Positions 9,976 to 21,985 of a stretch of DNA of 64,000 nt are shown here, piece after piece. The notes beneath the pieces were generated by a model, which was not told where the DNA came from, made no database searches, and was given only the letters and a program-made list of their open reading frames with translations. Each line of letters begins with the position of its first letter. Positions within the stretch are counted from its first letter, which is position 1. The translations under genes were made by a program, and so were the position numbers. Origin of the DNA: Epithemia pelagica (lineage: Eukaryota; Bacillariophyta; Bacillariophyceae; Surirellales; Surirellaceae); NCBI GenBank assembly GCA_946965045.2, contig OX337228.1:2790001-2854000 (forward strand), written 5' to 3'.

Positions 9976-12900
9976 ATGGACGAACCAGACGACGATGACC
10001 TCATCAATGATTATATCGATGACCTTGATGAGCCATATGAATCGCCGGAGGCCATGGATGAGGCATATTTCGAAGAGGCAATGCGGATGATGCCTGTCGA
10101 CTCGGCTACAGGTGGAGTAGGCCAAAACAACAACCGTGAGGAGAACAGCGACATTCAGCCTCCGACGCCCTCTCTAATAAACCATCACACAGAATTCGGA
10201 ATTGGTGATGACCCTCGTGAGGATAACCAAGTGCACGAAGCTCTCCAAACAACAGAAGAAGACATCCACCACGCAATTGAAACAAATCAAAAAGCAAGGG
10301 AAAGGGAACTCTACACGTTTGATCGGTAAGCGTTCATGTCGTTGTCCATTTGGCTTCATCTTTGAGGGTAGGTTCTCACCATAACGTGGGCTTTTGGTTC
10401 CTGTAGATACACTCGTGAAACCACATGGCGAAAACACCTTCCGGGCTCGCCGCGCTCCATGAAGACCAACGAATGGACAGTCTCAAAGAAAACATATCAT
10501 GATCGACAACCAAACGTCGGAAGGACAGATATCCGCTCGGCACCGGACTCACAGCTCCTACACCTGATTTCCTGGCACCGCAACCCAGAATTTAGCCGTC
10601 GCAGTCCTACTTCCAAAGACGACAAGTCGCAGAAAGAGCGTTCCTGGTCGTCTCCAGCTTTGTCCTCACGGCCAATCCCGGGTCGACAATCTTACCCAGT
10701 AACAATGGGCGATGGGACTTGTGTATTTTTCAATGGGTATGCTATGGAGGAAAACGTTCCAATTTCCGCCAAACGACCTGGTCCTTCTACGACTTCTTCG
10801 TTCATAACGGAACTCTTGCGTCGGGTCGAAGCGTCAAAGCGTAGACGAGAACACGTGAAAAGTAAGAGAAATGGATTGGAAAGCAAGGTGACGGAGAGAG
10901 CCCGCTCCGCAAGTATAAAAGGTGATCACCGGCTCTGGGTCGACAAGCATGCGCCAAGATCCTTTTCGCACTTGCTCTCCGATGAACGTACCAATCGTGA
11001 AGTGGTGCGAGCCCTTCGTGCATGGGATCCCTATGTCTTTCACCAAGATCCACCTCCTCGCCCGGCATCGGTACAAGAGTACAATCAACAACATCAAAAG
11101 GACGAGAAGCCTGTCGTTAACCGACCGACCGTCTCCAAATCGACAGACAAAAAGGAAGATTGCAAGCAACAGGACCAACGACCGGATGAGTCCAATCGAG
11201 TAATTTTGCTAAGTGGTAATCCAGGGGTTGGAAAATCTACTCTTGCGGCCATTGCAGCTCGACATTGTGGATATCGGCCTTTGGAGATCAATGGATCCGA
11301 TGAACGATCCGCATCGGTTCTCGAAGAACGAGTGCTACGTACCATGGAGTCTCAAACTCTTAACTTTTCCAACAACAGCGACTCGACGCGGCCCACATGC
11401 CTCATTTTGGATGAGATTGACGGAGCCGACGCCTGTGGCGCAATCAAGACGTTGGTAGAGATTATCCGAGCGGACATACCCAAGAAAGGGTGCAAGAAGT
11501 CTTCGCGGTACTTGCGGAGACCCATCATTTTCATTTGTAACAACAAGTTTGTTCCAGCATTGCGTCCGCTTTTACCATTCTGCAAGCAGTTCAATGTCGC
11601 ACCACCAGTCCCATCCAGACTGGTCTCTCGACTTCGTACTGTTCTCGCCTTGGAGGGAATGGCTGCGTCGGCCGGGGGGTCTTTGTTGCATCAACTTGTC
11701 ACTGACTCCAGTGGAGATATTCGATCATGCCTTTTCACTCTTCAGTTTGCATCTACAAAAGCCAAAGAGACAAGTATGATCAAGAGCAGGAATGTACTAG
11801 GAACCTCTTCGGTTGTGGACGTATCCGACACACTCGCGGCTTCGCTCCGAGGCGATGGTCTAAAAGATTCTAGAAACGACGTGGCCGGGACGACTGCATC
11901 CGTTTTCCTCAAGGAAAAACAGAAAAACATTCCCGGAGGATTTGCATTGAGAAAACCGAGAAAAATGCTATCGTCCGACAATATTATGGAACTAGTTCAA
12001 GGTTCTGGAGAGAGCTCGCGGATCATAGACAGTTTGTTTATCAACGTTCCTCGGATCTCCACCATTGACCCCACATTTGACCGATGTGCAGGGGCCTTGG
12101 AGCTTCTCTCAAGTATTGACCTTCTTCGATCGCACACAACTCATGCGTCACAAAACAATGCTTCGGAGGTCATGTCGATGCAGACCAAGTATCTTCCATG
12201 CGGGGCGGCCGCTGTACACGTTCTTTGTCGTGTAGAGAAACGTCAAGATCTGGTATTTACAACAAGAGAACTTGCGGATAACCGGTTCAACATGGAAACG
12301 AATCGAGCACTTACTCACCAGTTTGTTGAGTCCCTCGCATTGCAGTCTCGCACACTCCGTTCTGCCGACCTAGTTGCTGTTGAGACAAGCCCTTACGTGC
12401 TTTGGATTTTGTCGGCAGGTGACGGAAGTGGTTCCCTGGATTGTATCGCTTCGTCCATGAATCTCCTGAGTCCACGTGTACAAATCTCTTTTGAAAACCA
12501 TGTTTCCGCGTTGCGATCTCTTGGGCTGACGTACGTTAAGGCCCATAAGGACCAAAGTACTCATGACAGCTGGTCGAAGTATAGCAACAACCCAACTAAA
12601 ATGATTCTTGAACCAGCTCTGGACCGTTTTGTGCACTTCCAACACATTGTTGGGGACCAACGACGTCCCCTTCCCGAAGCAGTAAGTACTAAAACATCCG
12701 CCGCTCTTGTGTTGTCATATCATGTGCTCAAAGGTTTTCTTCACATTGCAGATGAAAGGATTGCTCGCACATCATGCGGTCCAAGAAAGAATCATGGCCC
12801 GCTCAAACGGCAAGCATGATGCGGAGAAAGAAAATATATCCACAGCGGATACCAACAGACAAATGTTGAAGCCTGCTAATTTCAGTACACCGCGTGCGTC

Positions 12901-13228
12901 TCTGTTGAATGGAATGAAGGAAGTAGTTGAACAAAAAACGCTGGTCCAGAAGCGGCCGGTGGACACCCAAACCGACCATGGGAAGATGCATAAGCGTCCC
13001 AAAACAAGTAATGTGTCTGCATCCAACTTTCTTCTCACTCAAGCCAAACGTTCTAAGGCGGCCAAATCTGCCCAAAAACGAGCACGTGCAGGAGTGGATC
13101 GTGTCACCAAAAATCAAGTGTCTTATTCCGGCAGCGGCGTTCCTCTGAAGCAAGTCCTGCGGCTTCGCTATGTCAAAGGTTTCACGCAAGCAGTGCGGGT
13201 TCCTTGTCAGGCCGAAGATATTTTGTGA
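9976..13228 (+). CDS. CTF18: CTF18, large subunit of the alternative RFC clamp loader
   Basis: Three exons, 9976-10325, 10407-12681 and 12752-13228, give 1,033 residues. Introns are 81 bp (GTAAGC...GTAG) and 70 bp (GTAAGT...GCAG). The AAA+ core shows LWVDKHAPRSFSHLLSDERT, Walker A VILLSGNPGVGKSTLAA, Walker B TCLILDEIDGAD, and a sensor-1-like IIFICNNKF. The last exon ends in RLRYVKGFTQAVRVPCQAED, matching the C-terminal tail by which Ctf18 binds its partners Dcc1 and Ctf8. The complex loads PCNA and supports sister-chromatid cohesion and the S-phase checkpoint. Starting at ATG 9976 gives the acidic N-terminus MDEPDDDDLINDYIDDLDEP. The last 22 bp overlap the end of the BMT2 gene on the other strand. 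Confidence 0.92.
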
Positions 13229-14214
13229 GTAGTAGTTCGCCGTGATGCGGGAACTTGCTGGAAGATATTCGGTTCTTTCTCTGTTTCTGGGGAATTATCT
13301 GGCAGAACAATGCTGAAGCGATTTCGGTACTTTTTTCCTTCTCGTATTCGCTGTACGACGGCCCACTTCGTCGGCACTCGTTTCGGTTTGGTACTTGGTT
13401 TGTTGTCGGTTTTCTGGCAGATAAAGAAGGCAATCTTTGGGGATTCTTTTGTTTCAATTACTTGTAGATCACAATACCCCAGCATTTGCGTAAACATCGT
13501 TTCGTCGATATAGGGCGAAAGATTCAAGCATGTACGTGGTATGGTCAAGAAAACCAAACCTCCTGGAAGAACGAAACGGGACAGGCGCAGAAGCATTTGA
13601 CCGCGTTTTTCGGGTGTTGTAACGCAGTTAAGCACCATGGAACACACAATTACATCATAGAGGGTTTCGGGCACAGGAATCATTAAAAAGTCGTTCTCCT
13701 CTATTCGTGGATCCATTGAGTTTATATCAATCGCTCGAACATCAAGGTTATTGTGTCTATTGTTCGATGCATCTAAAAGTTCCGTGTTGATCGCTCCCAC
13801 TTCCATCGTTCGAGTAGGTCGTCTTCGTTTCTTTGCAGCTGTCTGTTTGATCCTATCTGGCGATTGTTTCTTTTCGTCCTCTAGATTGTCCAAGGATATA
13901 CCATGGATCCATCCATTGCGCGACAGATACCCCAGTACCCACTTGGTTGTTGAGAAGAAGGCCGTGCTTGTTTGGCTGGCTCGTTGATATTCTTCTCGTC
14001 CACCCATTTTACGAATCATTTCATCGTAATGGGCCACTCCAGCATCATCATGAGAGCGCTCTGCCGCATCTCGAAGAGAAGTCAGTCGATGAAATTCGGT
14101 GGTCAATCTACGTGCTTGCTTTCTCGACGGATGCTTTGGTGGGCGTATCAATGGTCGAAAAGCCTTCTTCTTGGACTTCTTTGAATTGCTTTTCATGGAG
14201 CTCGAGGGCGTCAT
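13207..14214 (-). CDS. BMT2-like 25S rRNA adenine-N1 methyltransferase
   Basis: Single exon of 335 residues. Basic N-terminus (KSNSKKSKKKAFRPLIRPPK) suits a nucleolar protein. The block GGREEYQRASQ..TSTAFFSTTKWVL is typical of the Bmt2 family, followed by a divergent Rossmann region with VRAIDINSMDPRIEENDFL and ETLYDVIVCSMVLNCVTTPE, then RGQMLLRLSRFVLPGGLVFL. In yeast Bmt2 makes the m1A2142 mark in 25S rRNA. Family assignment rests on these strings and the conserved spacing. The gene ends inside the last codons of CTF18 (22 bp antisense overlap) and is divergent from the bHLH-PAS gene. Confidence 0.75.
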   Translation of the reverse strand: MTPSSSMKSNSKKSKKKAFRPLIRPPKHPSRKQARRLTTEFHRLTSLRDAAERSHDDAGVAHYDEMIRKMGGREEYQRASQTSTAFFSTTKWVLGYLSRNGWIHGISLDNLEDEKKQSPDRIKQTAAKKRRRPTRTMEVGAINTELLDASNNRHNNLDVRAIDINSMDPRIEENDFLMIPVPETLYDVIVCSMVLNCVTTPEKRGQMLLRLSRFVLPGGLVFLTIPRTCLNLSPYIDETMFTQMLGYCDLQVIETKESPKIAFFICQKTDNKPSTKPKRVPTKWAVVQRIREGKKYRNRFSIVLPDNSPETEKEPNIFQQVPASRRTTTHKISSA

Positions 14215-15004
14215 GGTCGTGAATGAATGAATGTGATGGGCCGCCGGCGAAAATTGGACGCTTTTAGTGCGATCGACTAATTGGGTCGCAGATTAGCTAT
14301 CTCTATCTCTGCACTTTCTAAAAACAGGAAAATGGCCAGCTGGCCACCACATAACTGCATTCCAATCACTTTCTTGAGCAACGGAACAAATCCGGTGACG
14401 TGGGTTGATATGTTTCTGAAGTTATTAACAATTTGTGGAGGAAGGACAGAATAATCGTAACTAAGACAGTCCAATGACAGTTTCTGCGTGTCCTTACTTA
14501 AGTCTTGTCACTCAGCCGAAAGTGACGTCTGGCATGTGTTTCCCAAGTTAAATGCAGCTGCCTTTGAACTATGAACCAAAGAGTACGGCATCTTGCTCGA
14601 CTTCAAAGTTCAAAAGCACACAAGCGCAAAAGCAATCGAGAACGCAACACGAGAAGCAGAGAGAGGAAAGAGACAAAAGCATAACAGTTTACTGAAACCA
14701 TTGCGACTTTGGCAAAGCAGTAGGTAAGAACAGAGAGATCAATGTAGATGATGGCCTTTGTGTGATGGTTGGACAATATTAGTTGAATGAGCATTAATTG
14801 ATTGACACACTTGTTTGGGCATGCAGTCCCATCAGCAGCAGCAGAGTGGGTAGTGCATGGTACTCTCTGCTGTATACTCGTTGTTTCTGGTAAAACCTAC
14901 GTGTTGAAATAGACACGTCACATCTGGCACCACTCGAGTACGGCTCTAACATTAACCATTGTTGTCGAAAGGTTCTTGCTGCAATTGACAAGCACCATTG
15001 CGAT
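14215..15004. other. Divergent promoter region, no gene seen
   Basis: A 790-bp stretch between the start codons of BMT2 and the bHLH-PAS gene, the longest host intergenic region in the left half. Open frames here are short and unlike any family. It presumably carries both promoters; I could not single out a specific element. Confidence 0.4.
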
Positions 15005-16759
15005 ATGCCATCCGAACCTAGCAAAGACCCGGGAAAGCAAGTAATCACGGAGGATGGAGTGATACCGCTTCATCTTCTCAAGAACTTGAGGAAAGGTGGG
15101 GCGGAAAGTGGAAGTTCGAATGGGGAGAACAACTCCGATAATTCGGCGTTGGTCAGCATCGGAAATACGTCCTTTGGATTCAATTTCGATTCGGAAGAAC
15201 ACACCCCGAACAACTCGGATCGTGATAGGAACGAAAATTCGGAGGATTCAGATGATCAACAACGCGGGGATAAGAAAGTGCCGGCTGCTGCACCAAGTGC
15301 TGCACCGTTGCCTCCACAACAACCATCGCCGCAAGTTCCATCGGTCACAGCGAGTAACAATGCAGTGAATGCCACTGATTTACTGGCCAGTTCCACGGCG
15401 GTGGCCAGCACACAGCCGGTTGTTCCGCCTCCACAGAATCCACAACCTGAACTATCAACCCAACCGGTGACTTCCCACAACGCTGCGGCTGCAGATGCTG
15501 TGGCGAATCTTCAACTGATAGCGACGAATACTGTACCACAGCCTGCAGAAGTCTCATCTACCCTACCCGAGGCAGACTTTAGTGAAAGCAATCAAATGGT
15601 TGCCCCGCCCCCTAACCTTAAACAGCAAAAAAGAAAAGCAGATGAAGGAGATAGCAGTGCCGGCTATCACACGGACGATGAGGGGAGATCTGTGACATTG
15701 GCCACTTCGTCTAATCTGTCTGTTCCGGGGAATGATGAAAAAGGCAGAGGAAAGAAGAAAAAGAGACTGGATGAAAGAAAAAGAGAGGAACGTAATCTTC
15801 GCGAAAAGGAGCGCAGTTTAAGAATATCCAAACAAATAAACGAACTTCGGGATCTCCTGAGCAGCGGAGGTGTGATTGTACCGAAAGGAACGAAGTCCTC
15901 CGTGTTGACGGAGGCTGCAAATTACATTCGCATGCTCCAACAACACCAGTACCGCTCTGAACTGTAAGAACCTCCAATGATTCTCTGCTTGCAATCTCGC
16001 TTGGTTCTCACCCTGTCTTTTCTTATATTGTAAAGTGATCGACATCAGTTGATTCAGCAGATGCAAATGATTGGCAATGGTGCTCATGGAGCTCAAGCTG
16101 CACGGGCTGTCAGACATGTTGCTGCTCAAAATGGCGTCTGGTCGTTGGGCAATTTTGGCGGAGTCCCTCCGAATTCCGCTTTGTCCTTGGGTCAGTCAAC
16201 AACGGAATCATCGACCTCTGACGAACAAACTTCGTCTGATTCCACGACGCATCCGAACAAGATTGAAAGCTTTGAGTACAAATTCGTATTTAATTCATGT
16301 GGTGTTGGAATTGCGATAGCATCTTTGGGAGGGGCCTTCATGGATTGCAATCAGTTGTTTTGTCAGCTTTCTAACTACTCGAAGCAAGAAGTATGTGGCC
16401 TGACGATCTTCAACATGACAGCAAGACAAGATCTGCAACATGCTTTCGATCTGATTAGTCAGATGATATCGCCACCGATGGAGTCGAGAAACCATGATCC
16501 TAAGCCGATTGTTCTCCGAGGATCAATGAAGAATCGTACTGACATTGGGTTATGCATATCCTTAGTAAGGGGAGAGGACGGAATCTCTCGTTGTTTCTGT
16601 GTCATTCTTATCAAGAACCCGTCCTCGCCATTTGATACCACCAAGCCAATACCTGTTTCGTTTGACGCAATCCAGGCGCCAATAAATGCAGCAGCCGTCG
16701 CGCAAGCGTCCAAAACCGAAGCGGATATTTCAGGGGCACCGGCGTTCACTCTTGGATGA
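15005..16759 (+). CDS. bHLH-PAS transcription factor (diatom type)
   Basis: Two exons, 15005-15963 and 16036-16759 (72-bp intron, GTAAGA...TAAAG), give 560 residues. A Pro/Gln/Ala-rich first half is followed by a basic region and helix-loop-helix: KKRLDERKREERNLREKERS, then ISKQINELRDLLSSGG and VLTEAANYIRMLQQHQ. The second exon carries a PAS-like domain: YKFVFNSCGVGIAIASLGG, DCNQLFCQLSNYSKQEVCGL and later LRGSMKNRTDIGLCISLV. Diatoms have a small family with this architecture; one Phaeodactylum member (RITMO1/bHLH1a) controls circadian rhythm. Whether this is the orthologue of that one cannot be told by eye. The gene ends 62 bp from the ERO1 stop on the other strand. Confidence 0.85.
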
Positions 16760-16821
16760 ATTATGGAATTTTCCTTAGTGTATAAGACGCATGCTGTGAT
16801 ACTAGTTGACGAATTAACAGT

Positions 16822-18119
16822 TCATTGCTGCATTAACTTACAAAAATGTATAGCACGTGAACATTTGTGTAGTGTTGTCAAAAGGGTTGCAAGTTCTACT
16901 CGGTGGATTAGTTTTGGGTCCTTTCCTTCTCCTTTATTTCCAACCAGAAGTTGGAACGCCGTCGAAAGACCCATTGTACAAATCTTTCCATGGAGTCGAC
17001 ACTTATTGCATTGGACACAGTTCATTATCCTGGTTAATTCTCGCGCTCGCATTCGAGCCTCCCAAAGACCACTCACAGATTCCAAGGCATGATTTTGTAG
17101 TTTTTTGGCAGCAATTCCAATGTCGCTGTTCTCGAATAATTTGCACTCCAAAAGAGCGCGGAGGTCATCGACAACCGTTGCTTCAATACGTCCATTGTTG
17201 CAATCTTGAAGAATACGATCGCTAGATTTCGATACAGCTGTCAACAACAACATAAAGAGAAAGTACAAGTTCTCCATCGCCAGTGGGACCTCTCCCCCTG
17301 TACCAAGTCTGCGATCAAACTCTACCTTTGGATCCGTCCAAAGTTCACTCTCATCAAAAGATTCGCCGTTGTCGACCTTGTCCTGTATACCACGAATAAC
17401 TTGAGCGGAGATCATGGAATGCAAACCAGACACGGCCTTGTTGAAATCGGCTTTCCAGTGATCGTCGCTGTACTGGTAGCCCTCGAAACAAATTCTATCG
17501 TGAATAAAATTCCATACCTCCGATCCATCATATCCAGTGTAGCCTTCTGGATATTCCTGAATATCGTAGTAATCGTCGGTCGGCATATCCCATCGGGCCC
17601 ACCCATCCAATTCAAACTCCGATTCGTCTCGATCGACTTCACGAATGTTTGCTGGGATCTTGAATATACATACTCAATGAGATTTCGCATACCACATGGT
17701 AATACCTAGGAAAGAGTTTCATATCTTACCTTTTCTTCGTCAATAGGAAGGATTTCGCATCCTTCCGTGTAACATTCAAACAACTCTTGTGGGATATACT
17801 CGCAACTGGCTAATATATCCACACTAAAAAATCGGAAATAGGGAGCTTCCCGCATTGCTTCTAAACAGTTGAATACTTCCTCATTGTTTGTGTCGATTGC
17901 ATCAATGCCAGGAAGGAGTTCTTCATTGGATGATATTGCCGAAGCACTGCTTTGGAGTGCCACACGAGGGAATGTGATTGTGCGAACGGAACTATGACCT
18001 TTACCAAATGTTATCGTTTCTCCCCGCAGCGATCTTACCGGAGTCCATGATGCAATGGGAGAAAATGGCAGGGCTTGTTCCAGTAACGACAAATAGACCA
18101 ATGCCCTTGTCATTCTCAT
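16822..18119 (-). CDS. ERO1: ERO1, ER thiol oxidase
   Basis: Two exons, 17730-18119 and 16822-17658 (71-bp intron, GTAAGA...TCAAG), give 408 residues from ATG 18119; the frame extends to 18299 with another ATG at 18173. The N-terminus (MRMTRALVYLSLLEQALPF) is a plausible signal peptide. Features of ERO1 are YFRFFSVDILASCEYIPQ with the shuttle cysteines after it, EGYTGYDGSEVWNFIHD with CFEG, SGLHSMISAQV, and the catalytic site CVQCNKCRLHGK (C-x2-C-x2-C). Human ERO1 has CVGCFKCRLWGK at this place. The enzyme uses FAD and O2 to re-oxidise protein disulphide isomerase in the ER. It is convergent with bHLH-PAS and divergent from the plastid translocase. Confidence 0.92.
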
Positions 18120-18702
18120 GGGCGGACCACTCGTGATGGAACGATCGATCGGCCAAAGATACGCCATTGGCATGCGAATCCCAAGCACTCTTTGGGAGGC
18201 AATGAGCGAACCGATCAAGTGGTAACGGATGTAGATCAGTACGGTATTCCTTTGGCTTTGTTTCTGGAATATAAACTGTTTGATCTTCCGTTCTCTCAAC
18301 TCTCAAGTATGACTCTCACCCAAGGATCCACATCGGGGAGGTGTTGGTGATCGTTGATGTTGCAACTTGCAATTGATGGCTGAACGCCTCAGAGAGATTA
18401 GGTCCCTTCTCCAAATAGTTTATTGATAATATCTATATCATTGGATCACTGGGGAGTATCTTTGCCGAAGAACGGCAGATTTTGAACCGCAACTCCGACA
18501 CAGCACAGACACATCAACGGCCTGATTCCAGCTGGCAGAGAGACGCGCAGGCAGATTCGATCTTCGCCCTCCTTCTCGTTTTCTGCCGCCAAGACCTGCC
18601 GAGATTCCGATTTGAGCAGATCACATTATATTTCTGTTCGACGCGTCACGACACTGGTCTTTACAAGCAACAAAGATCCAGATATTGCTGGATTGTAAAA
18701 CC

Positions 18703-20792
18703 ATGGCGCTGTCCTCAAAGATGGCTCAAGTAGTGCGTTCCGCCATTCTCGTTTTGATTTGGATATCCAACGTACCTCCTTGTACTTCGTTTTCTCGGCA
18801 GACGACGACGAATCATCACTGTTGGACCAACGTTGGGCCGTGTCACCATCGTCATCATCTCACTTGCCATCCCGTTTGCTACCAACGTAGCAAGGAGAGT
18901 GGCATCTCAGCTACCAGGTTTGCAGAGCAAGGAAGCTTCCTTTCTTCTTTGGGTCGTCGCCGTCATGGACATTCAAGGTCCTCGTTGATTCAGTTTGCCG
19001 ATGCGTTGGGGGAAGATGCCGACATGACAAAGAACAAGGGTGTCTTGTCTCGTCTTCAACAAGCCATTCCACCAGCCAACGAGCGCCAAAAACTCATTCC
19101 TCTCGCATTGATGTTCTTTTGTATTTTATTCAACTACACGATTCTACGTGATACCAAAGATGTCCTCATGGTAAATCTACTGAGGACCGACATGCCATCC
19201 TGCTTGTACGTCCAACTCTCTCACAACAACTCATTTCCCATTGACAATCTTTGACAGGTGACGGCTCCTAAATCGGGCGCAGAAGTGATTCCCTTTATCA
19301 AAACTTATGTGAACCTTCCAGTTGCCATTGTAGGTTGACCTCCTTGTTTGTGTCTGGCGTATATGTTTCGCTCAAAATATTATCCTTCTCATTTGGAAAT
19401 TTTGTCGCTTGGAGAACAGGGCTTCACCGGAGTCTATGCCAAAATGACCGATTCCATGGAGCTGAAAAACGTTTTCTATGCCTGCGTTATTCCTTTTCTT
19501 TTCTTCTTTTCCAGCTTTGCCTTGTTCATCTACCCAAATCGGGCCTTTTTACATCCGCATGGTCTGATTGATGCCATGGCTTCTCACCTTCCAGCAAACT
19601 TTGCTGCTCCATTGGCCATTATTCGCAATTGGTCTTTTGCTTTGTTCTATGTCATGGCCGAAATGTGGGGCTCCGTCGTGGCATCCCTCCTCTTTTGGGG
19701 TCTTGCCAACGAAGTCACGACTGTGGACGAGGCAAAAAAGTACTATCCTCTGTTTGGACTGGGTGCCAACATTGCACTGATCTTTTCGGGTCAGTATGTC
19801 AAGTTTGTATCCAGGATGAGGGCAAACCTTGCGCCTGGAGTGGACGCGTGGGCCGTTTCACTCAATTATTTGATGGGTGCTGTGCTCGCTTCGGGTGGTG
19901 TTCTTCTCGCAGCGTAAGTGCAATCCACTCTCTTCCAGGAGAGAAAGCCATGCTGTTCCCTTCCACCCGGTTCTGTCTCACATCAACCTGCAGTTATAAA
20001 TTCATTCAAGATAAGATTGTTTCCAAAAATGAAGAAATGGCAAACTTAAAGAAGTACCCGACTAAGAAGAAACCCAAGATGACACTGGCCGAGTCTGCTA
20101 AATTTCTCCTTAGCAGCTCTTACATCCGAAATCTGGCGGTCCTGGTCATTTCCTATGGAATGTGTATCAATATCGTTGAAGTTTCATGGAAGGCCAAACT
20201 GAAGCAGGCCTTCCCTGACCCTAACTCATATTCCGCCTTTATGGGGAATTTCTCCTCAGCCACTGGGGTCGTCACCTTTATCATGATGCTGCTGGGACGT
20301 TCCACATTTCAAAGGTTTGGGTGGCGAACAGCCGCCCTTGTAACGCCTACAATGATTGGAGTGACAGGGCTTGGTTTCTTTGCAACCAACGTCTTCTCGG
20401 AATCCATGTCGCCGATTGCGGCCGTGCTTGGAACAACTCCACTCATGCTCGGTGTCCTGTTGGGGGCAGCACAAAACATTCTAAGCAAATCCTCCAAATA
20501 TTCCTTGTTCGACCCATGTAAGGAGATGGCCTACATTCCTCTCGACAAAGAGTCCAAGACCAAGGGCAAGGCTGCCATCGACGTGATCGGCAATCCGTTA
20601 GGGAAGTCAGGTGGTGCTTTGATACAGCAAATTCTCATATTTGGAGTGGGCAATTTAGTGGCAGCCACGCCCTACCTAGCCGGCATTCTTTCGGTCCTAG
20701 TACTGCTATGGTTCCGAGCAGCTAACACGCTGGCAGGACAATTCGAAGATGCCATGTCGAACGACGAATCATCGAGTCCAGCGGCGCCATAG
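18703..20792 (+). CDS. Plastid ATP/ADP translocase (NTT family)
   Basis: Four exons, 18703-19170, 19258-19329, 19420-19913 and 19994-20792, give 610 residues; introns are 87, 90 and 80 bp, all GT-AG and in phase. The NTT signature is clear: LALMFFCILFNYTILRDTKD, VTAPKSGAEVIPFIKTYVN, and near the end KEMAYIPLDKESKTKGKAAI with DVIGNPLGKSGG. About eleven to twelve hydrophobic segments are expected in this family and are visible. The start MALSSKMAQVVRSAILVLIW is a signal peptide with CTSF|SRQ after it, fitting the ASAFAP-type plastid route. Such carriers move ATP/ADP or other nucleotides across the plastid envelope. Diatoms have several NTTs with different substrates; which one this is cannot be decided here. 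Confidence 0.9.
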
Positions 20793-20828
20793 AATATGAG
20801 TTGTAGAGAAGCAGTTGGAATATTGTCT

Positions 20829-21607
20829 TTAAGGTTCTGTCTTCCAATCATCCGTTTCCCAAACAGGATGGTTGAGCAGACTCTTCAAGAGAGACGTCCC
20901 TCTGAGTGCACTCGTCAAAGGCAAGTGTCCCTCAGGGGCCTTTTTCACGTCGTAAATAAACTCGGAAGCTCCAAACCAGCGCTTCTTGCGCTCCACTTCA
21001 CCATCCTTGGTATTCCAACCAATCTTTCTACAAAATGCCTCAAAGTCACCCTTGACTTGTCTCCATTTTCGTTTCTGTACAGAGTAGCCAAACTTTCCCC
21101 CACTGAATTGAGTCCACAGCCTCTCAATGGTTGCAAGGTCAGTATTTGGGATATTTTTAACATCTGTAAAATAGACAAAGTCACGACCTTTCGCTTTAGC
21201 GCCCGAAATTTCAATCAAAGCATCACGAGTGAACTGCAGGAAAAAAGAGAGCCGAATAACAAATAATAATGATAAGGACAACCTGAATTCAATCATGTCG
21301 AAGCAAGACGTCGGCTCGGATAAAATACCTGATCGGCTTCAGCGAGTTGTCCCGTGGCGAGCATGGTTGCAAGGGGAACGTAGTCCATACCGCATTCTGA
21401 AGGAAGATTTGTTGGAATATCTTCACTGACAGAAGCGGTCGACGCCGCGTCGGTCGTCGTCTCCGCCGCCGACGATTCTTCGGCAACTGCCGATCGCAGA
21501 ACCACCGACCCAAATTGCCGATGGTCCACCGGACACAGAGTAAATGCAATTGCTGGGTTACCACCAAAGGCAACAAGGAGGGCAAATACAGTTGCAAACT
21601 TCATCAT
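20829..21607 (-). CDS. GUN4: GUN4, porphyrin-binding regulator of Mg-chelatase
   Basis: Two exons, 21329-21607 and 20829-21233 (95-bp intron, GTATTT...GCAG), give 227 residues. The GUN4 fold is seen across the join: YVPLATMLATGQLAEADQ|FTRDALIE, then IPNTDLATIERLWTQFSGGK and FGYSVQKRKW, and FCRKIGW. The protein binds protoporphyrin IX and Mg-protoporphyrin and stimulates magnesium chelatase in chlorophyll synthesis. The start MMKFATVFALLVAFGG with AIAF|TLCPVD is a good diatom plastid presequence. The frame is open to 21697, but the signal peptide starts at the ATG pair 21607/21604. The stop lies 36 bp from the stop of the plastid translocase, so two plastid genes are tail to tail. Confidence 0.93.
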
Positions 21608-21985
21608 CTTGTTTCCGATTTCTCGTAGCTGTAGATTCGTCGAAATGTTTGATTCTGTTTCGATTGCCTTTCCTTGCCATCCATGTACTTCAATCAAGAT
21701 CTAATGACGTCAATTGGCCTGTTCCACCGTGGAGGAAAAATGATGGACAAAATATGAGCGACCTTAGAGCGTCTGATAAGCCGTACCAATCTTCTCGCCG
21801 GACTCCGCGCGTCCATCCGAGCTGGATGTCGCATTGGATAGTGTCTAACGGGTCTGCCGATCGCAGAAAAACCACTCCGACACCGATGAGACGTGACTCC
21901 GTTTATGCTTTAGCGAGATTCCTCTCCCGCGCGGCGGCACAAACTGTTGGGCACGGCTTGGACACAACTTGAGACCCTAGCGACC

